A stretch of 64,000 nucleotides of DNA, from the NCBI RefSeq assembly GCF_023278185.1, contig NZ_CP066356.1:7866001-7930000 (forward strand), given 5' to 3'. The notes under the pieces are model-generated. The model searched no databases. It saw only the letters and a list, made by a program, of their open reading frames with translations, and was not told the DNA's origin. Of this stretch, positions 8,275-17,271 are shown one piece after another (position 1 is the first letter of the stretch; each line of letters begins with the position of its first letter). This stretch comes from Bradyrhizobium elkanii USDA 76. GTDB taxonomy: Bacteria > Pseudomonadota > Alphaproteobacteria > Rhizobiales > Xanthobacteraceae. The position numbers and the translations under genes are program-made.

Positions 8275-8446
8275 CTGGTTCCTCCGAAAATGCGCTTTGC
8301 GGCAACACCGGTTCAGGACGCAGAAATAGACGATCGCGGCAGCCCACGATCATGGGTTAGTTCACATAAGTTATACAATTTAAAAGGGATGACACGAATG
8401 TGACGGGGCGGGCCGGATGTGCCTCCGCCGGTCCGCGTGCGGATTT
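8275..8446 (-). promoter_or_regulatory. AT-rich leader region of the protease-nuclease gene
   Basis: The minus strand between 8400 and 8340 contains an AT-rich run including TTTTAAATTGTATAAC, the only such stretch within about a kilobase, which suggests a promoter with a TATAAC -10 element near 8365. About 90 bases of leader follow before the strong GGAGGA site ahead of the ATG at 8274. The -35 element is not clear. Confidence 0.35.
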
Positions 8447-9361
8447 CTATTTCCGCTGGGCGCGCCCTTTGGCGAAATGCTTGGCCAGGAAATCCGCCAG
8501 CACCTCGACGCGCGCGGGACGCGGGCCGCCGGGCGGGGTGACGAGATGCACGGCCCCCTCGGGCTGCTTCCAGCCTTTCAGGATCACTTCGACCTCGCCG
8601 CGCGCGATCGCATCGCCAACGATGAAGTCGGGCAGATCGGCGATGCCGAGTCCCGCGAGCAGCGCGGGCATCACCGCCTCGCCGTTGTTGACCCGGAGCT
8701 GGCCGGCGGGACGCACGCTCGCCTGCTCGCCCGACGCGTTGGTGTAGTGCCAGACGCCCTGGGTCGAGAGATAGGCGTAGCCGAAGCATTTGTGCTCGGC
8801 GAGATGCATCGGATGGGTCGGCCGGCCGTGGCGCTTCAGATAGGACGGCGCGGCCACCGTGTAGCGCGGCATGCCGCACAGCCGCCGCGCGATCAGCGAG
8901 GAATCCGGCAGCCGCGCGATGCGCAGGCCGGCATCAAAGCCCTCGCCGATCAGGTCGACCGTCGCGTCGCTCAAATGCAGGTCGATCGAAACCTCCGGAT
9001 AGGCCTCCATGAATTCCGGCAGCAGCGGCGCCACCGTCTTGATGCCGAAGCTCATCGGCACCGCGAGCCGCACCAGGCCACGCGGCGTGGTCGATTGCGC
9101 CAACGCCTCGTTCTCGGCGGCCTCGCCATCGGCGAGCAGCCGCGCGGCGCGCTCCGACAATTTCTGGCCGGCATCGGTCAGCGCCAGCCGCCGCGAGGTG
9201 CGGTTGAACAGCCGGGCGCCGAGCCGCTCCTCCAGCCGGCTGACCGCCTTGGACACCGTCGCCTTGGACAGCGAGAGCTCGGTCGCGGCGGCCGCAAATG
9301 ACCGTAATTCCACGACTTTTGCGAAGATCGCGAGCGCCTCGAAGTCCGGCAGTTTCGACAT
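8447..9361 (-). CDS. LysR-family transcriptional regulator
   Basis: A 304-residue LysR regulator. The N-terminal winged helix is FAAAATELSLSKATVSKAV followed by RLEERLGARLFNRTSRRLAL, and a co-inducer domain runs to the C-terminus (FGIKTVAPLLPEFMEAYPEV, GFDAGLRIARLPDSSL). It resembles the CrgA/DsdC-like subgroup that controls short-chain dehydrogenases and quinone-linked genes. It is divergent from the SDR at 9477, with a palindromic site between them, so it probably controls that gene and itself. I chose the start at 9361 because upstream in-frame sequence lacks the conserved pattern and would cover the operator. Confidence 0.92.
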   Translation of the reverse strand: MSKLPDFEALAIFAKVVELRSFAAAATELSLSKATVSKAVSRLEERLGARLFNRTSRRLALTDAGQKLSERAARLLADGEAAENEALAQSTTPRGLVRLAVPMSFGIKTVAPLLPEFMEAYPEVSIDLHLSDATVDLIGEGFDAGLRIARLPDSSLIARRLCGMPRYTVAAPSYLKRHGRPTHPMHLAEHKCFGYAYLSTQGVWHYTNASGEQASVRPAGQLRVNNGEAVMPALLAGLGIADLPDFIVGDAIARGEVEVILKGWKQPEGAVHLVTPPGGPRPARVEVLADFLAKHFAKGRAQRK

Positions 9362-9388
9362 GGGCCGCTGTCCTGATTGCTCAAAATG

Positions 9389-9403
9389 GAAACAATGAGT
9401 TTC
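9389..9403. promoter_or_regulatory. Likely LysR operator between divergent lysR and SDR genes
   Basis: GAAAC-AATGA-GTTTC is a perfect 5-5-5 inverted repeat in the 115-bp divergent intergenic region, and a further GTTTC half-site follows at 9408-9412. The layout fits the T-N11-A pattern of LysR binding sites. Confidence 0.55.
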
Positions 9404-9476
9404 AATAGTTTCTATTTCTATACCACAGCCGGAGGCATATCCAAGTGCCAACAAATTCAACCGATGGAGAAATCCA

Positions 9477-10229
9477 ATGACCAAGAAGCTCTCAGGCAAG
9501 GTTGCCCTCGTCACCGGCGGTTCGCGCGGCATCGGCGCGGCCAGCGCCCGTGCACTCGCCGCGGAAGGTGCCAGCGTCGCGATCAGCTACGTTGCCTCTC
9601 CCGAGAAGGCCGAGGCCGTGGTCGCCGAGTTGAAGGGCAAGGGCGTCAACGCCCGCGCGTACAAGGCCGACCAGGCCTCGTCTTCGGATGTCGATCACCT
9701 GGTGAAGACCGTCGCCAAGGATTTTGGCCGGCTCGACATCCTGGTCAACAACGCCGGTGTCGCATCGGGCGGCGCGGTCGACGATCCCAAGGCCGACACC
9801 GCGACGCTCGCCCGGCAGGAGGCGATCAACATCGACGGCGTGATCACCGCGATCCGCGCCGCCTCCAGGCTGATGGGTGAAGGCGGCCGCATCGTCACCG
9901 TCGGCTCGATGCTGGCGGACCGCGCCTCGTTCCCGGGCCTTGCCGACTACGTCGCCACCAAGGCGGCCGTCGTCGGATACACCAAGGGCGCGGCGCGCGA
10001 CCTCGGACCGCGCGGCATCACGGTGAACGTGGTGCAGCCCGGCTCGATCGACACCGACATGAACCCGAAGGACGGCGGCGAGTTTGCCGAGACGCAACGC
10101 CTGCAGCACGCGCTGCAGCGCTTCGGCCGCCCCGAGGAGGTCGCCGCCGGCGTCGTGTTCCTGGCAAGCCCGGAAGCCTCGTTCGTGACCGGCACCGTGC
10201 TCAACGTCGACGGCGGCTTCGGCGCCTGA
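9477..10229 (+). CDS. SDR family oxidoreductase (3-oxoacyl-ACP reductase-like)
   Basis: A 250-residue classical short-chain dehydrogenase. TGGSRGIG (residues 13-20) binds NAD(P)H, NNAG (91-94) stabilises the fold, and the catalytic Ser144, Tyr158 and Lys162 (YVATK) are all present. The Arg in the cofactor loop suggests NADPH. The C-terminal VTGTVLNVDGGFGA is typical. It is divergent from a LysR gene, and pirin and WrbA-like genes follow on the same strand. That set is often induced together by electrophiles or quinones, so this enzyme probably reduces a carbonyl under such stress, although the substrate is not known. Confidence 0.9.
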   Translation: MTKKLSGKVALVTGGSRGIGAASARALAAEGASVAISYVASPEKAEAVVAELKGKGVNARAYKADQASSSDVDHLVKTVAKDFGRLDILVNNAGVASGGAVDDPKADTATLARQEAINIDGVITAIRAASRLMGEGGRIVTVGSMLADRASFPGLADYVATKAAVVGYTKGAARDLGPRGITVNVVQPGSIDTDMNPKDGGEFAETQRLQHALQRFGRPEEVAAGVVFLASPEASFVTGTVLNVDGGFGA

Positions 10230-10249
10230 TCGCAAAATTTTCTGGAGAC

Positions 10250-10270
10250 GCCGGGCGCAGAGCGCCCGGC
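10250..10270 (+). terminator. GC-rich hairpin after the SDR gene
   Basis: GCCGGGCGC-AGA-GCGCCCGGC is a perfect 9-bp stem with a 3-base loop, 20 bases after the SDR stop. No T-run follows, so it may be a weak terminator or an mRNA-stabilising hairpin before the pirin gene. Confidence 0.45.
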
Positions 10271-10304
10271 CCGCTCCTCAACATCGACATCAAGGGGAAT
10301 GACC

Positions 10305-11003
10305 ATGATCGAACTCAGACCATTCGCAAAGCTTGGCGGCGCCGACCACGGCTGGCTGAAGGCCAAGCACCACTTCTCGTTCGCGAGCTACTACGATCCC
10401 GACAATGTCAGCCACGGCGCACTGCGTGTGTGGAATGACGACGAGATCGCGCCCAACTCCGGCTTTCCGGCGCATCCGCACGCCAACATGGAGATCATCA
10501 CCTATGTTCGCGAAGGCGCGATCACGCACCAGGATTCGCTCGGCAACAAGGGACGCACCGAAGCCGGCGACGTCCAGGTGATGAGCGCCGGCAGCGGCAT
10601 CCGTCACTCCGAGTACAATCTGGAGCCGGCGAAGACCAAGATCTTCCAGATCTGGATCGAGCCGACGACGACGGGCGGCCACCCGACCTGGGGCTCGAAG
10701 CCGTTCCCGAAGGCGGACCGCTCCGGCAAACTCGTCACCATCGCCTCGGGTATCGAGGGCGACGACGACGCGCTGCCGATCCGCGCCAATGCGCGAGTGC
10801 TCGCCACCACGCTGAAGGCCGGCGAGAGTGCGGAATATTCCGCCGACAAGGCCCGTCACCTCTATCTGGTGCCGGCGGCCGGCAGCATCGAGGTCAACGG
10901 CGTGCGCGTCAATGCGCGCGACGGCGCCGCGATCCGCGATGAAGCCAAGCTGAAGATCACCGCGCTCGAGGATGCCGAGCTCGTGCTGGTCGACGCGGCG
11001 TAA
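10305..11003 (+). CDS. Pirin-family bicupin (YhhW-like quercetinase)
   Basis: A 232-residue pirin-like protein. It starts MIELRPFAKLGGADHGWLKA and carries the cupin metal ligands in FPAHPHANMEI (two His) and SGIRHSEYN (His, Glu), so a mononuclear iron site is likely in the N-terminal cupin. The E. coli homologue YhhW has quercetin dioxygenase activity in vitro. Of two nearby ATGs, the one at 10305 is 7 bases after AAGGGG, while 10299 would be only 1 base after it, so I take 10305. It sits between the SDR and WrbA genes and probably belongs to the same quinone or electrophile response. Confidence 0.9.
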   Translation: MIELRPFAKLGGADHGWLKAKHHFSFASYYDPDNVSHGALRVWNDDEIAPNSGFPAHPHANMEIITYVREGAITHQDSLGNKGRTEAGDVQVMSAGSGIRHSEYNLEPAKTKIFQIWIEPTTTGGHPTWGSKPFPKADRSGKLVTIASGIEGDDDALPIRANARVLATTLKAGESAEYSADKARHLYLVPAAGSIEVNGVRVNARDGAAIRDEAKLKITALEDAELVLVDAA

Positions 11004-11017
11004 TCCAACCCCCACGC

Positions 11018-11103
11018 GTCATGCCCGGGCTTGACCCGGGCATCCATCCCCTTCGGAAGAGTCTCTGAGAACGATGGATTGCCGGGTCAAGCCCGGCAAT
11101 GAC
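11018..11103. repeat. Palindromic repeat (GTCATGCCCGGG family)
   Basis: An 86-bp element. Its arms start GTCATGCCCGGGCTTGAC and end in the complementary GCCCGGCAATGAC, each arm being itself a hairpin. The same family forms the inner part of the composite repeats at 49360 and 59774. It lies between the pirin and wrbA genes. Confidence 0.8.
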
Positions 11104-11146
11104 AACCCCTAACCCAACTTCTCTCCCCCACCCAAAGGAGGCCATC

Positions 11147-11746
11147 ATGGCCAAGGTTCTCGTTCTCTATTACTCCGCCTACGGTCACATCGAAGCCATG
11201 GCGAATGCCGTCGCGGAAGGCGCGCGCGAAGCCGGCGTCACCGTCGACATCAAGCGCGTGCCCGAGCTGGTGCCGGCCGAAGTCGCCAAGGCCTCGCACT
11301 ACAAGCTCGACCAGGCCGCGCCGGTCGCCAAGATCGACGATCTCGCCAACTACGATGCGATCATCGTCGGCACCGGTACCCGCTTCGGCCGCATGGCCTC
11401 GCAGATGGCCAACTTCCTCGACCAGGCCGGCGGCCTCTGGGCCAAGGGCGCGCTCAACGGCAAGGTCGGCGGCGCCTTCACCTCGAGCGCGACCCAGCAT
11501 GGCGGCCAGGAGACCACGCTGTTCTCGATCATCACCAACCTCCTGCATTTCGGCATGACGGTGGTCGGTCTGAACTATGGCTTTGCCGGACAGATGAGGC
11601 TCGACGAGGTCACCGGCGGCGCGCCCTACGGCGCAACCACGATCACCGGCGGCGACGGCAGCCGCCAGCCGAGCGAGAACGAACTCGCCGGCGCCCGCTA
11701 TCAGGGCCGTGCGATCGCGGAGACCGCGAAGAAGCTGCGCGGCTGA
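11147..11746 (+). CDS. wrbA: NAD(P)H:quinone oxidoreductase, WrbA type
   Basis: A 199-residue flavodoxin-fold protein, the usual WrbA length. The FMN phosphate loop is [13 protein letters not shown] at the N-terminus; [17 protein letters not shown] and [13 protein letters not shown] are diagnostic for the family. WrbA reduces quinones by two electrons with NAD(P)H and so avoids semiquinone radicals. AAAGGAGG precedes the ATG at 11147. It follows the SDR and pirin genes on the same strand, in line with a shared role in quinone detoxification. Confidence 0.95.
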   Translation: MAKVLVLYYSAYGHIEAMANAVAEGAREAGVTVDIKRVPELVPAEVAKASHYKLDQAAPVAKIDDLANYDAIIVGTGTRFGRMASQMANFLDQAGGLWAKGALNGKVGGAFTSSATQHGGQETTLFSIITNLLHFGMTVVGLNYGFAGQMRLDEVTGGAPYGATTITGGDGSRQPSENELAGARYQGRAIAETAKKLRG

Positions 11747-11760
11747 GCCGCACGGTGAAG

Positions 11761-11786
11761 CCGGCTGGGTTTCACACCCGGCCGGA
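11761..11786 (+). terminator. Hairpin after wrbA
   Basis: CCGGCTGGGT pairs with ACCCGGCCGG across a short loop (one wobble pair), 15 bases after the wrbA stop. No clear T-run follows, so confidence is moderate. Confidence 0.45.
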
Positions 11787-11926
11787 CTCTTGCGCGACAG
11801 GGCGGCACTCTCCCTGACGATTGCCGGCCTGTCCGCTGTTTTTGGAAGCACCGGTTCCCGAAATCATCGGGACCATTTTCGTGGTATGCCGCAAGGCAGC
11901 TTGTCGGCGCAGCCCAGAGGTTTGTC

Positions 11927-12874
11927 ATGACCAACACACAGAAGACCCGCTGGCCGGAACTGCCGACCGCGGCGTGGCGCGACAGCTGTGCCACGCTCCA
12001 GCTCTTCACCCAGATCGCCGGCAAGATCCGGCTGGCGAAGTCGCCCTGGCTCAATCACTCCTGGCACGTCACGCTCTATGTCACGGCGCGCGGGCTGACC
12101 ACCTCGCCGATCCCCGACGGCGATCGCACGTTCGAGATCGACTTCGATTTCATCGATCACATGCTCCGCATCTCGACCAGCGACGGCACCGAACGGCAAT
12201 TCGCGCTGGCCGGTCAATCGGTCGCGAGCTTCTACGCGGCGGTCATGACCAATCTGAAGGACCTCGGCATCGACGTCGCCATTGACGAGATCCCGAACGA
12301 AGTCGCCGACCCGATCCGGTTCTCGCAGGATACGCAGCATGCGTCGTATGACGCCGATGCCGTGCGCCGGTTTCACCAGATCCTTGTGAACTGCGACCGC
12401 GTGTTCAAGCAATTCCGGACCGGCTTTCTCGGCAAGGCGAGCCCGGTGCATTTCTTCTGGGGCAGCTTCGATCTCGCGGTGACGCGGTTTTCCGGCAGGA
12501 CCGCGCCGCGGCATCCCGGCGGCGTGCCCCATTTGCCCGACGAGGTGGCGCACGAGGCCTATTCGCACGAGGTCAGCAGCGCCGGCTTCTGGCCGGGTGG
12601 CGGCGCGATCGATTATCCCGCGTTCTATTCCTACGCCTATCCGGAGCCCGCGGGCTATCGCGGCACGCCGGTGCGGCCCGACGCCGCCTTCTTCAGCGAG
12701 GCGCTCGGCGAATTCATCCTGCCTTACGATGCCGTGCGGACGGCTGCCGACCCCGACAAGGCGTTGCTCGAATTCCTGCAATCGAGCTATGAGGCGGCGG
12801 CCATCAATGCGAACTGGGACCGTGCTGCGCTGGAATGCGCACCGGGCCAGCCGGGCGTGGTCCGAGGGATCTAG
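11927..12874 (+). CDS. DUF5996 family protein
   Basis: A 315-residue cytoplasmic protein that I recognise as DUF5996 from its opening (WPELPTAAWRDSCATLQLF, then QIAGKIRLAKSP and NHSWHVTLYVTARG) and from the middle motif VHFFWGSFDLAVTRFSGR. The C-terminal half is rich in Pro, Tyr and His (AHEAYSHEVSSAGFWPGGG). No catalytic mechanism is established for the family and none is obvious here. It has its own upstream region of about 140 bp after the wrbA hairpin and no close partner gene. Confidence 0.85.
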   Translation: MTNTQKTRWPELPTAAWRDSCATLQLFTQIAGKIRLAKSPWLNHSWHVTLYVTARGLTTSPIPDGDRTFEIDFDFIDHMLRISTSDGTERQFALAGQSVASFYAAVMTNLKDLGIDVAIDEIPNEVADPIRFSQDTQHASYDADAVRRFHQILVNCDRVFKQFRTGFLGKASPVHFFWGSFDLAVTRFSGRTAPRHPGGVPHLPDEVAHEAYSHEVSSAGFWPGGGAIDYPAFYSYAYPEPAGYRGTPVRPDAAFFSEALGEFILPYDAVRTAADPDKALLEFLQSSYEAAAINANWDRAALECAPGQPGVVRGI

Positions 12875-13143
12875 TTCAGCCGCGCCGAGAGTTTCGGACA
12901 GTGACGCAGCGCCAGCACGGCGCGGTCGTAACCAAACGGTTCGTTTGCGATTCTCGTGGACAGTCGGCGAAGGCGGATAAGTTAAATTTTCGTGTTACGT
13001 CTTTACCGCATCGTTGCTTGGCCGAGCTATCTTTCGGACGACGCCACCGCGACCCCGGCCGGCTCGAACACAACAGGCAGTATATTCGTGAGCGCCCCGC
13101 AACCCGTCACGATCCCGCGACAACCATCGCACGCCGATCGGTC

Positions 13144-14250
13144 ATGACGCGGCCATCGATCCTTGCCCTCGCGGTCAGCGCGTCCATTCTGCTGTCGGTC
13201 GCCGCGCGGGCCTGCCCCGTCTTGATCGAAGGCGTGCCGGCCGACCGGCTCAAGGCGCTGTCGCGCGGCGTCAATGCCGACGGCTGGATCGCCGATCCGC
13301 GGTCGGCGCCGCCCCGCGGCCTGCTGCTCGAGCTGCGCAAGGCCGGCATGACCCACATCCGGCTGCCGGTGCCCGCCGACTTCGTCATGCCGCGCTTCGC
13401 CGCGAAAGCGGAGATCGACAGCCGCCTGCGCACCGTCGATGCGGCGCTCAAGACCCTGCTCGGCCTCGGTTATGCGGTGTCGATCGACCTGCATTCCGGC
13501 GAGCGCTTCAACGCGCTGCACAAGGACGATCCTACCAGTGCGATGACCGAACTGAAGCGCGCCTGGACCGAGCTCGCAACGGTCATGCAGCGCTATCCGT
13601 CCGACCGTGTGTTTGCGGAACTGTTGAACGAGCCGGATGTCGAGGCCGTGCAATGGCAGGGCGAAGTCCGCGAGCTGGCCGGCTTCATTCGCGGCCTGCT
13701 GCAGCAGACCACGCTGATCACCGGGCCGGTCAACTGGCAGCGCGCGGATTCGCTGCCGGGCTTCACGCCGCTCGACGATCCGAACGTCGTCTATGCCATC
13801 CACTTCTACGATCCGATGGTGTTCACCCATCAGGCCCATTGGGATCCGAGTGAGCCACTGCACGACGTCACCGGATTGCCTTATCCGGTCCGCGCCGACG
13901 ATCCCGGGGTTCAACAGCTGCGGGAGCAGCTCACCGCGCTGGACAAGCGCAAGGCACTCGCGATGGTGGACCGCGCCATTCCCGACCGCGGCATCGACAA
14001 ATGGCTCGAGCCTGCCGCCGCCTGGCAGCGGCAATATTCGCGGCCGATCATCATCAACGAATTCGGTGTGCTCAAGGCCGGAGCGCCGCGCGACAGCCGG
14101 CTGCGCTGGCTCGCCGGCGTGACGGCCTACGCCCGGCAAGAATGCTGGGGCTGGACCCATTGGGAGCTGTCGCAGGGCTTCGGCCTCGCCGACGCCGTCA
14201 CCGGCAAGGCCGACCGCGATGCGCTGCGGGCCCTGCTCGGCACCCGCTGA
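13144..14250 (+). CDS. Glycoside hydrolase family 5 enzyme, exported
   Basis: A 368-residue GH5 (cellulase-type) enzyme with a signal peptide ending near AARACP. The (beta/alpha)8 motifs are in place: Arg73 in HIRLP, the acid/base Glu163 in ELLNEPD, His220 and Tyr222 in IHFYDP, and the nucleophile Glu306 in IINEFGV. The active site therefore looks complete, for cleaving a beta-linked glucan or mannan in the periplasm or outside. The ATG at 13144 gives the signal peptide directly. The next gene is a polysaccharide-polymerase-like membrane protein 46 bp on, which suggests trimming or release of a self-made polysaccharide rather than plant-wall attack. Confidence 0.88.
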   Translation: MTRPSILALAVSASILLSVAARACPVLIEGVPADRLKALSRGVNADGWIADPRSAPPRGLLLELRKAGMTHIRLPVPADFVMPRFAAKAEIDSRLRTVDAALKTLLGLGYAVSIDLHSGERFNALHKDDPTSAMTELKRAWTELATVMQRYPSDRVFAELLNEPDVEAVQWQGEVRELAGFIRGLLQQTTLITGPVNWQRADSLPGFTPLDDPNVVYAIHFYDPMVFTHQAHWDPSEPLHDVTGLPYPVRADDPGVQQLREQLTALDKRKALAMVDRAIPDRGIDKWLEPAAAWQRQYSRPIIINEFGVLKAGAPRDSRLRWLAGVTAYARQECWGWTHWELSQGFGLADAVTGKADRDALRALLGTR

Positions 14251-14296
14251 CCCATCTGGTTAACCGGTTCTTACACAATGCGCGGCTAGATCGACG

Positions 14297-15862
14297 ATGC
14301 TGGTGTGGCACGCCCACACGTCCGGTCACGTTAGGTCAGAGCCTGTGCGAGCAGAGATAGCCCCGCGGCCGCTGTTGGCCGGCGATCTGATTCCTGCACT
14401 CGGCATCGCCGTGGCATCGATCGCATTCGCACCGATCATGCAGGCGGCCAACGCCGGGCTCGCGATCGTCGTCGAAAGCCTGATCGGCTGCGCCATCGTG
14501 CTCGCGGTGCCGGCCTACGCGCCGTCGATCGCCATCTTCATCATCTTCTTCCAGAACCTCTTCGTCTCGATTCTGTCGTCCTACATGACGACCGAGCAGG
14601 AGATGGATTTCGTCAAGGGCTACAATTTCCTGGTCTGCGCGGTGATGTGGCTGGTCACGCTGGCGCTCTATGCGCTGCACGAGCGCAAACATTCCGCCGA
14701 GATCGACCGGATCATGAAATGGGGGTTGATCACCCTCGCAACCGTGACCGCGTATTTCCTGCTCGGCGCCACGCAGGATTCGCACGCGGCCCTGGTCTAT
14801 CTGCGCAACATTGCGCTGCCGCTGTTTCTGTTTCAGCTGTCGCTGCTGACGGCCGCAACCTTCGAGATCCGCATCACGCCCTTCCTGGTGACCGTTGCCG
14901 CGCTGCTGATCGTCTGCGGATATGTCGAACTGCTGTTCCGCGATTTCTGGCTCTCCATCACCAACGGCTACACGTTCTGGCATTTCGACGAGCTGAAGGC
15001 GACCCGTTCCGGATCCTGGGAAGCCGAGATGCGCGCAACCGGCAGGGTGCCGGTGGATCTGATCGATCGCTTCCGTTTCAGCTTTCTCAACAGCCCGTTG
15101 TTCGAGGACCTCGGCCTCTCGTCGTTGCTGCGTATCTTCGGACCGAATATGAGCCCGATCAGCTTCGGTTACGGGATCGCCTTCTCCATCCTGTTCCTGT
15201 TCGCGGTCGGATATCGCTGGCTGGCGCTTGCTGCGATCCCGCTGCTGATTTGCTGTAGCGTGAAAGGCGCGCTCATCCTGGTCATCTTCGTGGCCCTGGC
15301 CTGGACGGCAACCTGGCTGCTCGGCGCCACCATCACCCTTGCCGTGGCGCTGGTCGGGCTCGCGCTGTACGCCATTGCCGCGATCTATATCGGACTCCAG
15401 ATCGGCGACTTCCACGTGATCGGCTTCATGGGCGGCTGGGATGGATTCCGGCAGAACCCGATCGGCCGCGGACTTGGCGTCGGCGGCAACCTCTCCGAAG
15501 GCTACTTCTCGATCGACTGGAACGCCGCGCAGGCGGCCGGCACGATGGACGGCGCGGTGGAGAGCGCCGTCGGGGTGTTGCTCTACCAGATGGGGATCGG
15601 CTCGCTGGTGCCGCTCGGCTACTTCCTGGCGATGGCGCTGAAGGCCTGGCGCCTCTACGCCTCGTCGGGAATTCTCATGCAAGGGCTCGCCGCCTTCGGC
15701 ACGATGGTCGTGCTGGTGAACGGCATCTTCCAGGAAGAGGCGCTGTTTGCGCCGCCGGCACTTGGGCTGTTGCTGTGCCTGACCGGGCTCGTGATCGGCC
15801 ATCATCTGCGCACGCAAGGCGACGATCGGAAGGTCTCTACCACCGACAGTGCTCCTCAATGA
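14297..15862 (+). CDS. O-antigen ligase/polymerase-like membrane protein
   Basis: About 521 residues with some ten hydrophobic segments (such as LIPALGIAVASIAFAPI and ILFLFAVGYRWLALAAIPLL) and one large loop between them (residues about 230-270). The C-terminal stretch NPIGRGLGVGGN followed by a periplasmic loop resembles Wzy/WaaL proteins, which polymerise or ligate polysaccharide repeat units at the inner membrane. The start is uncertain: the ATG at 14297 has no clear ribosome site, and a GTG near 14346 would lose only hydrophilic residues. It follows the GH5 gene and is probably in the same operon. Confidence 0.72.
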   Translation: MLVWHAHTSGHVRSEPVRAEIAPRPLLAGDLIPALGIAVASIAFAPIMQAANAGLAIVVESLIGCAIVLAVPAYAPSIAIFIIFFQNLFVSILSSYMTTEQEMDFVKGYNFLVCAVMWLVTLALYALHERKHSAEIDRIMKWGLITLATVTAYFLLGATQDSHAALVYLRNIALPLFLFQLSLLTAATFEIRITPFLVTVAALLIVCGYVELLFRDFWLSITNGYTFWHFDELKATRSGSWEAEMRATGRVPVDLIDRFRFSFLNSPLFEDLGLSSLLRIFGPNMSPISFGYGIAFSILFLFAVGYRWLALAAIPLLICCSVKGALILVIFVALAWTATWLLGATITLAVALVGLALYAIAAIYIGLQIGDFHVIGFMGGWDGFRQNPIGRGLGVGGNLSEGYFSIDWNAAQAAGTMDGAVESAVGVLLYQMGIGSLVPLGYFLAMALKAWRLYASSGILMQGLAAFGTMVVLVNGIFQEEALFAPPALGLLLCLTGLVIGHHLRTQGDDRKVSTTDSAPQ

Positions 15863-15865
15863 AGA

Positions 15866-15895
15866 GGGGCCCGATCGCATTGCGACCGAGGCCCC
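15866..15895. terminator. Possible bidirectional hairpin between convergent genes
   Basis: GGGGCC pairs with GGCCCC over an 18-base loop, lying between the stop codons of the convergent polymerase-like and DUF1080 genes. No T-run. Confidence 0.35.
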
Positions 15896-15910
15896 GCTCA
15901 ACCGACGCCG

Positions 15911-16510
15911 TCAGAGCGGCTTGATCTGCACCTTGCGGAACTTGACCACGCCCGAACCATACTGAAGCGCGATGTAGCCGTTGGCGTGCTTGGAGTCCTG
16001 GGCGTCGACGGTCTTCTGGCCGTTCAGCGTCACGACGAAATGCGGCCCCTGCGCCGTGATCTCGTAGACGTTCCATTTGCCGGCCGCCTTCGGCATCGGA
16101 TCGACCTTGCCGACGTCGACAATCGCGCCGGTGCCGTAGGTCGGGTCCGGCCGCTTGTCGAAGATGTTGACCTCGTAGCACACCTTGGAGTCGATCACCT
16201 TGTTGCCTTCGCAGCGGATGAAGATGCCGCTGTTGGCATCCTCGTCGGTCCAGAACTCGGCCCGGATCTGGAAATCCTTGTATTGGTTTTTGCTGACGAG
16301 ATAGGAGAGATCCTTGCCGTCGAGCTTGTCGGCGACCAGCGCGCCGTCCTTCATCGCCCAATTGGCCTTGCCGACCTCGTCCCAGTCACCCTTCTTGGAG
16401 CTGTCGAGCAGCGTCACCCAGCCGTCGTCCCCCGAGGCGGTGGTGGAAAATTGCAGCGCGGCCGCACCGATCACAAGTCCCGCCGCCAGTATCGACAGAT
16501 GCTTCTTCAA
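15911..16510 (-). CDS. DUF1080 (3-keto-disaccharide hydrolase-like) exported protein
   Basis: A 199-residue protein with a signal peptide (MKKHLSILAAGLVIGAAAL) and a single beta-sandwich domain of the DUF1080 / laminin-G-like type: GWVTLLDSSKKGDW near the start, FQIRAEFWTDEDANSGIFIRC in the middle and HANGYIALQYGSGVVKFRKV at the end. Family members hydrolyse 3-keto-glycosides or bind sugars. It is convergent with the GH5 and polymerase pair, so a carbohydrate role is plausible, but catalysis is not proven from sequence. AGGACAACC precedes the start. Confidence 0.85.
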   Translation of the reverse strand: MKKHLSILAAGLVIGAAALQFSTTASGDDGWVTLLDSSKKGDWDEVGKANWAMKDGALVADKLDGKDLSYLVSKNQYKDFQIRAEFWTDEDANSGIFIRCEGNKVIDSKVCYEVNIFDKRPDPTYGTGAIVDVGKVDPMPKAAGKWNVYEITAQGPHFVVTLNGQKTVDAQDSKHANGYIALQYGSGVVKFRKVQIKPL

Positions 16511-16728
16511 GGTTGTCCTCCCGTCTTTTGGTTGGCGCGCAACCTATCATCGTCTGCGGCGGCGTAAATGCTTTTTCATATTGCAACTGCGTTGTGTCAC
16601 GGATCGCTGTCGCAATCCTGAGATCAGACATGCACGGACGCGTCTTGCCCGGCGGAAGCGAGGGCGACTAGCTTGCGCGGCATACGGGCGCGGCAGTCGC
16701 CCGGGAAATCCGATCTGGGAGCATACCG

Positions 16729-17199
16729 ATGACGGCGTCGAACCGATCATGGCGATACCTGATGATGCCGCTGGCCTTCGCCGGCATGCTGAGCGTCAGC
16801 TCCGCGGCCGAGCTCAATCCGGCCGCCGTCACCTACAAGCTGCCGGATCAGATTCCCTGGAGCCCGGTCGATGCGCGCGGTGCGCAGAACGCGGTCGTGG
16901 TCGGCGATCCCTCGAAGCCCGGCTTCTACATGGTCTACACCAAATGGACCAAGGGCAATCACTTCAGCCGTCCGCACTTCCATCCCAACGACCGCTACAT
17001 CGTGGTACTCAAGGGCACCTGGTGGGTCGGCTCGGGTCCGAAATTCGATCCCGATCACGGCACCGTGGCGATGCCGGCCGGCAGCTTCGTCACCCATTTC
17101 GGCAAAGAGGTGCACTGGGACGGCGCCAAGGACGAGGACGCCGTGCTGCTGATCATGGGCGAAGGCCCGGCCACCGCGACCGAGGTCGAGCAGAAGTAG
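16729..17199 (+). CDS. Exported cupin-domain protein
   Basis: A 156-residue protein with a signal peptide (cleavage near SVSSAAEL) and one cupin barrel. The first cupin motif is FSRPHFHPNDRYIVVLKGTW and the second is VAMPAGSFVTHFGKEVHWDG, giving three or four possible metal ligands (two His, a further His and the EVHW His). Single-domain cupins like this bind a metal, and some are dioxygenases; the substrate is unknown. It is divergent from the DUF1080 gene across a 218-bp gap. Confidence 0.82.
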   Translation: MTASNRSWRYLMMPLAFAGMLSVSSAAELNPAAVTYKLPDQIPWSPVDARGAQNAVVVGDPSKPGFYMVYTKWTKGNHFSRPHFHPNDRYIVVLKGTWWVGSGPKFDPDHGTVAMPAGSFVTHFGKEVHWDGAKDEDAVLLIMGEGPATATEVEQK

Positions 17200-17212
17200 C
17201 CGGAACCGGCTA
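17197..17212 (+). terminator. Small hairpin overlapping the cupin stop codon
   Basis: TAGCCGG-AA-CCGGCTA, a 7-bp perfect stem that includes the stop codon. The very short loop makes terminator function doubtful. Confidence 0.25.
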
Positions 17213-17271
17213 GCAACCTTTGCATCCACGCGGCGTTTCATCCCCTCATCATCATGACGAGGAGATGACGC

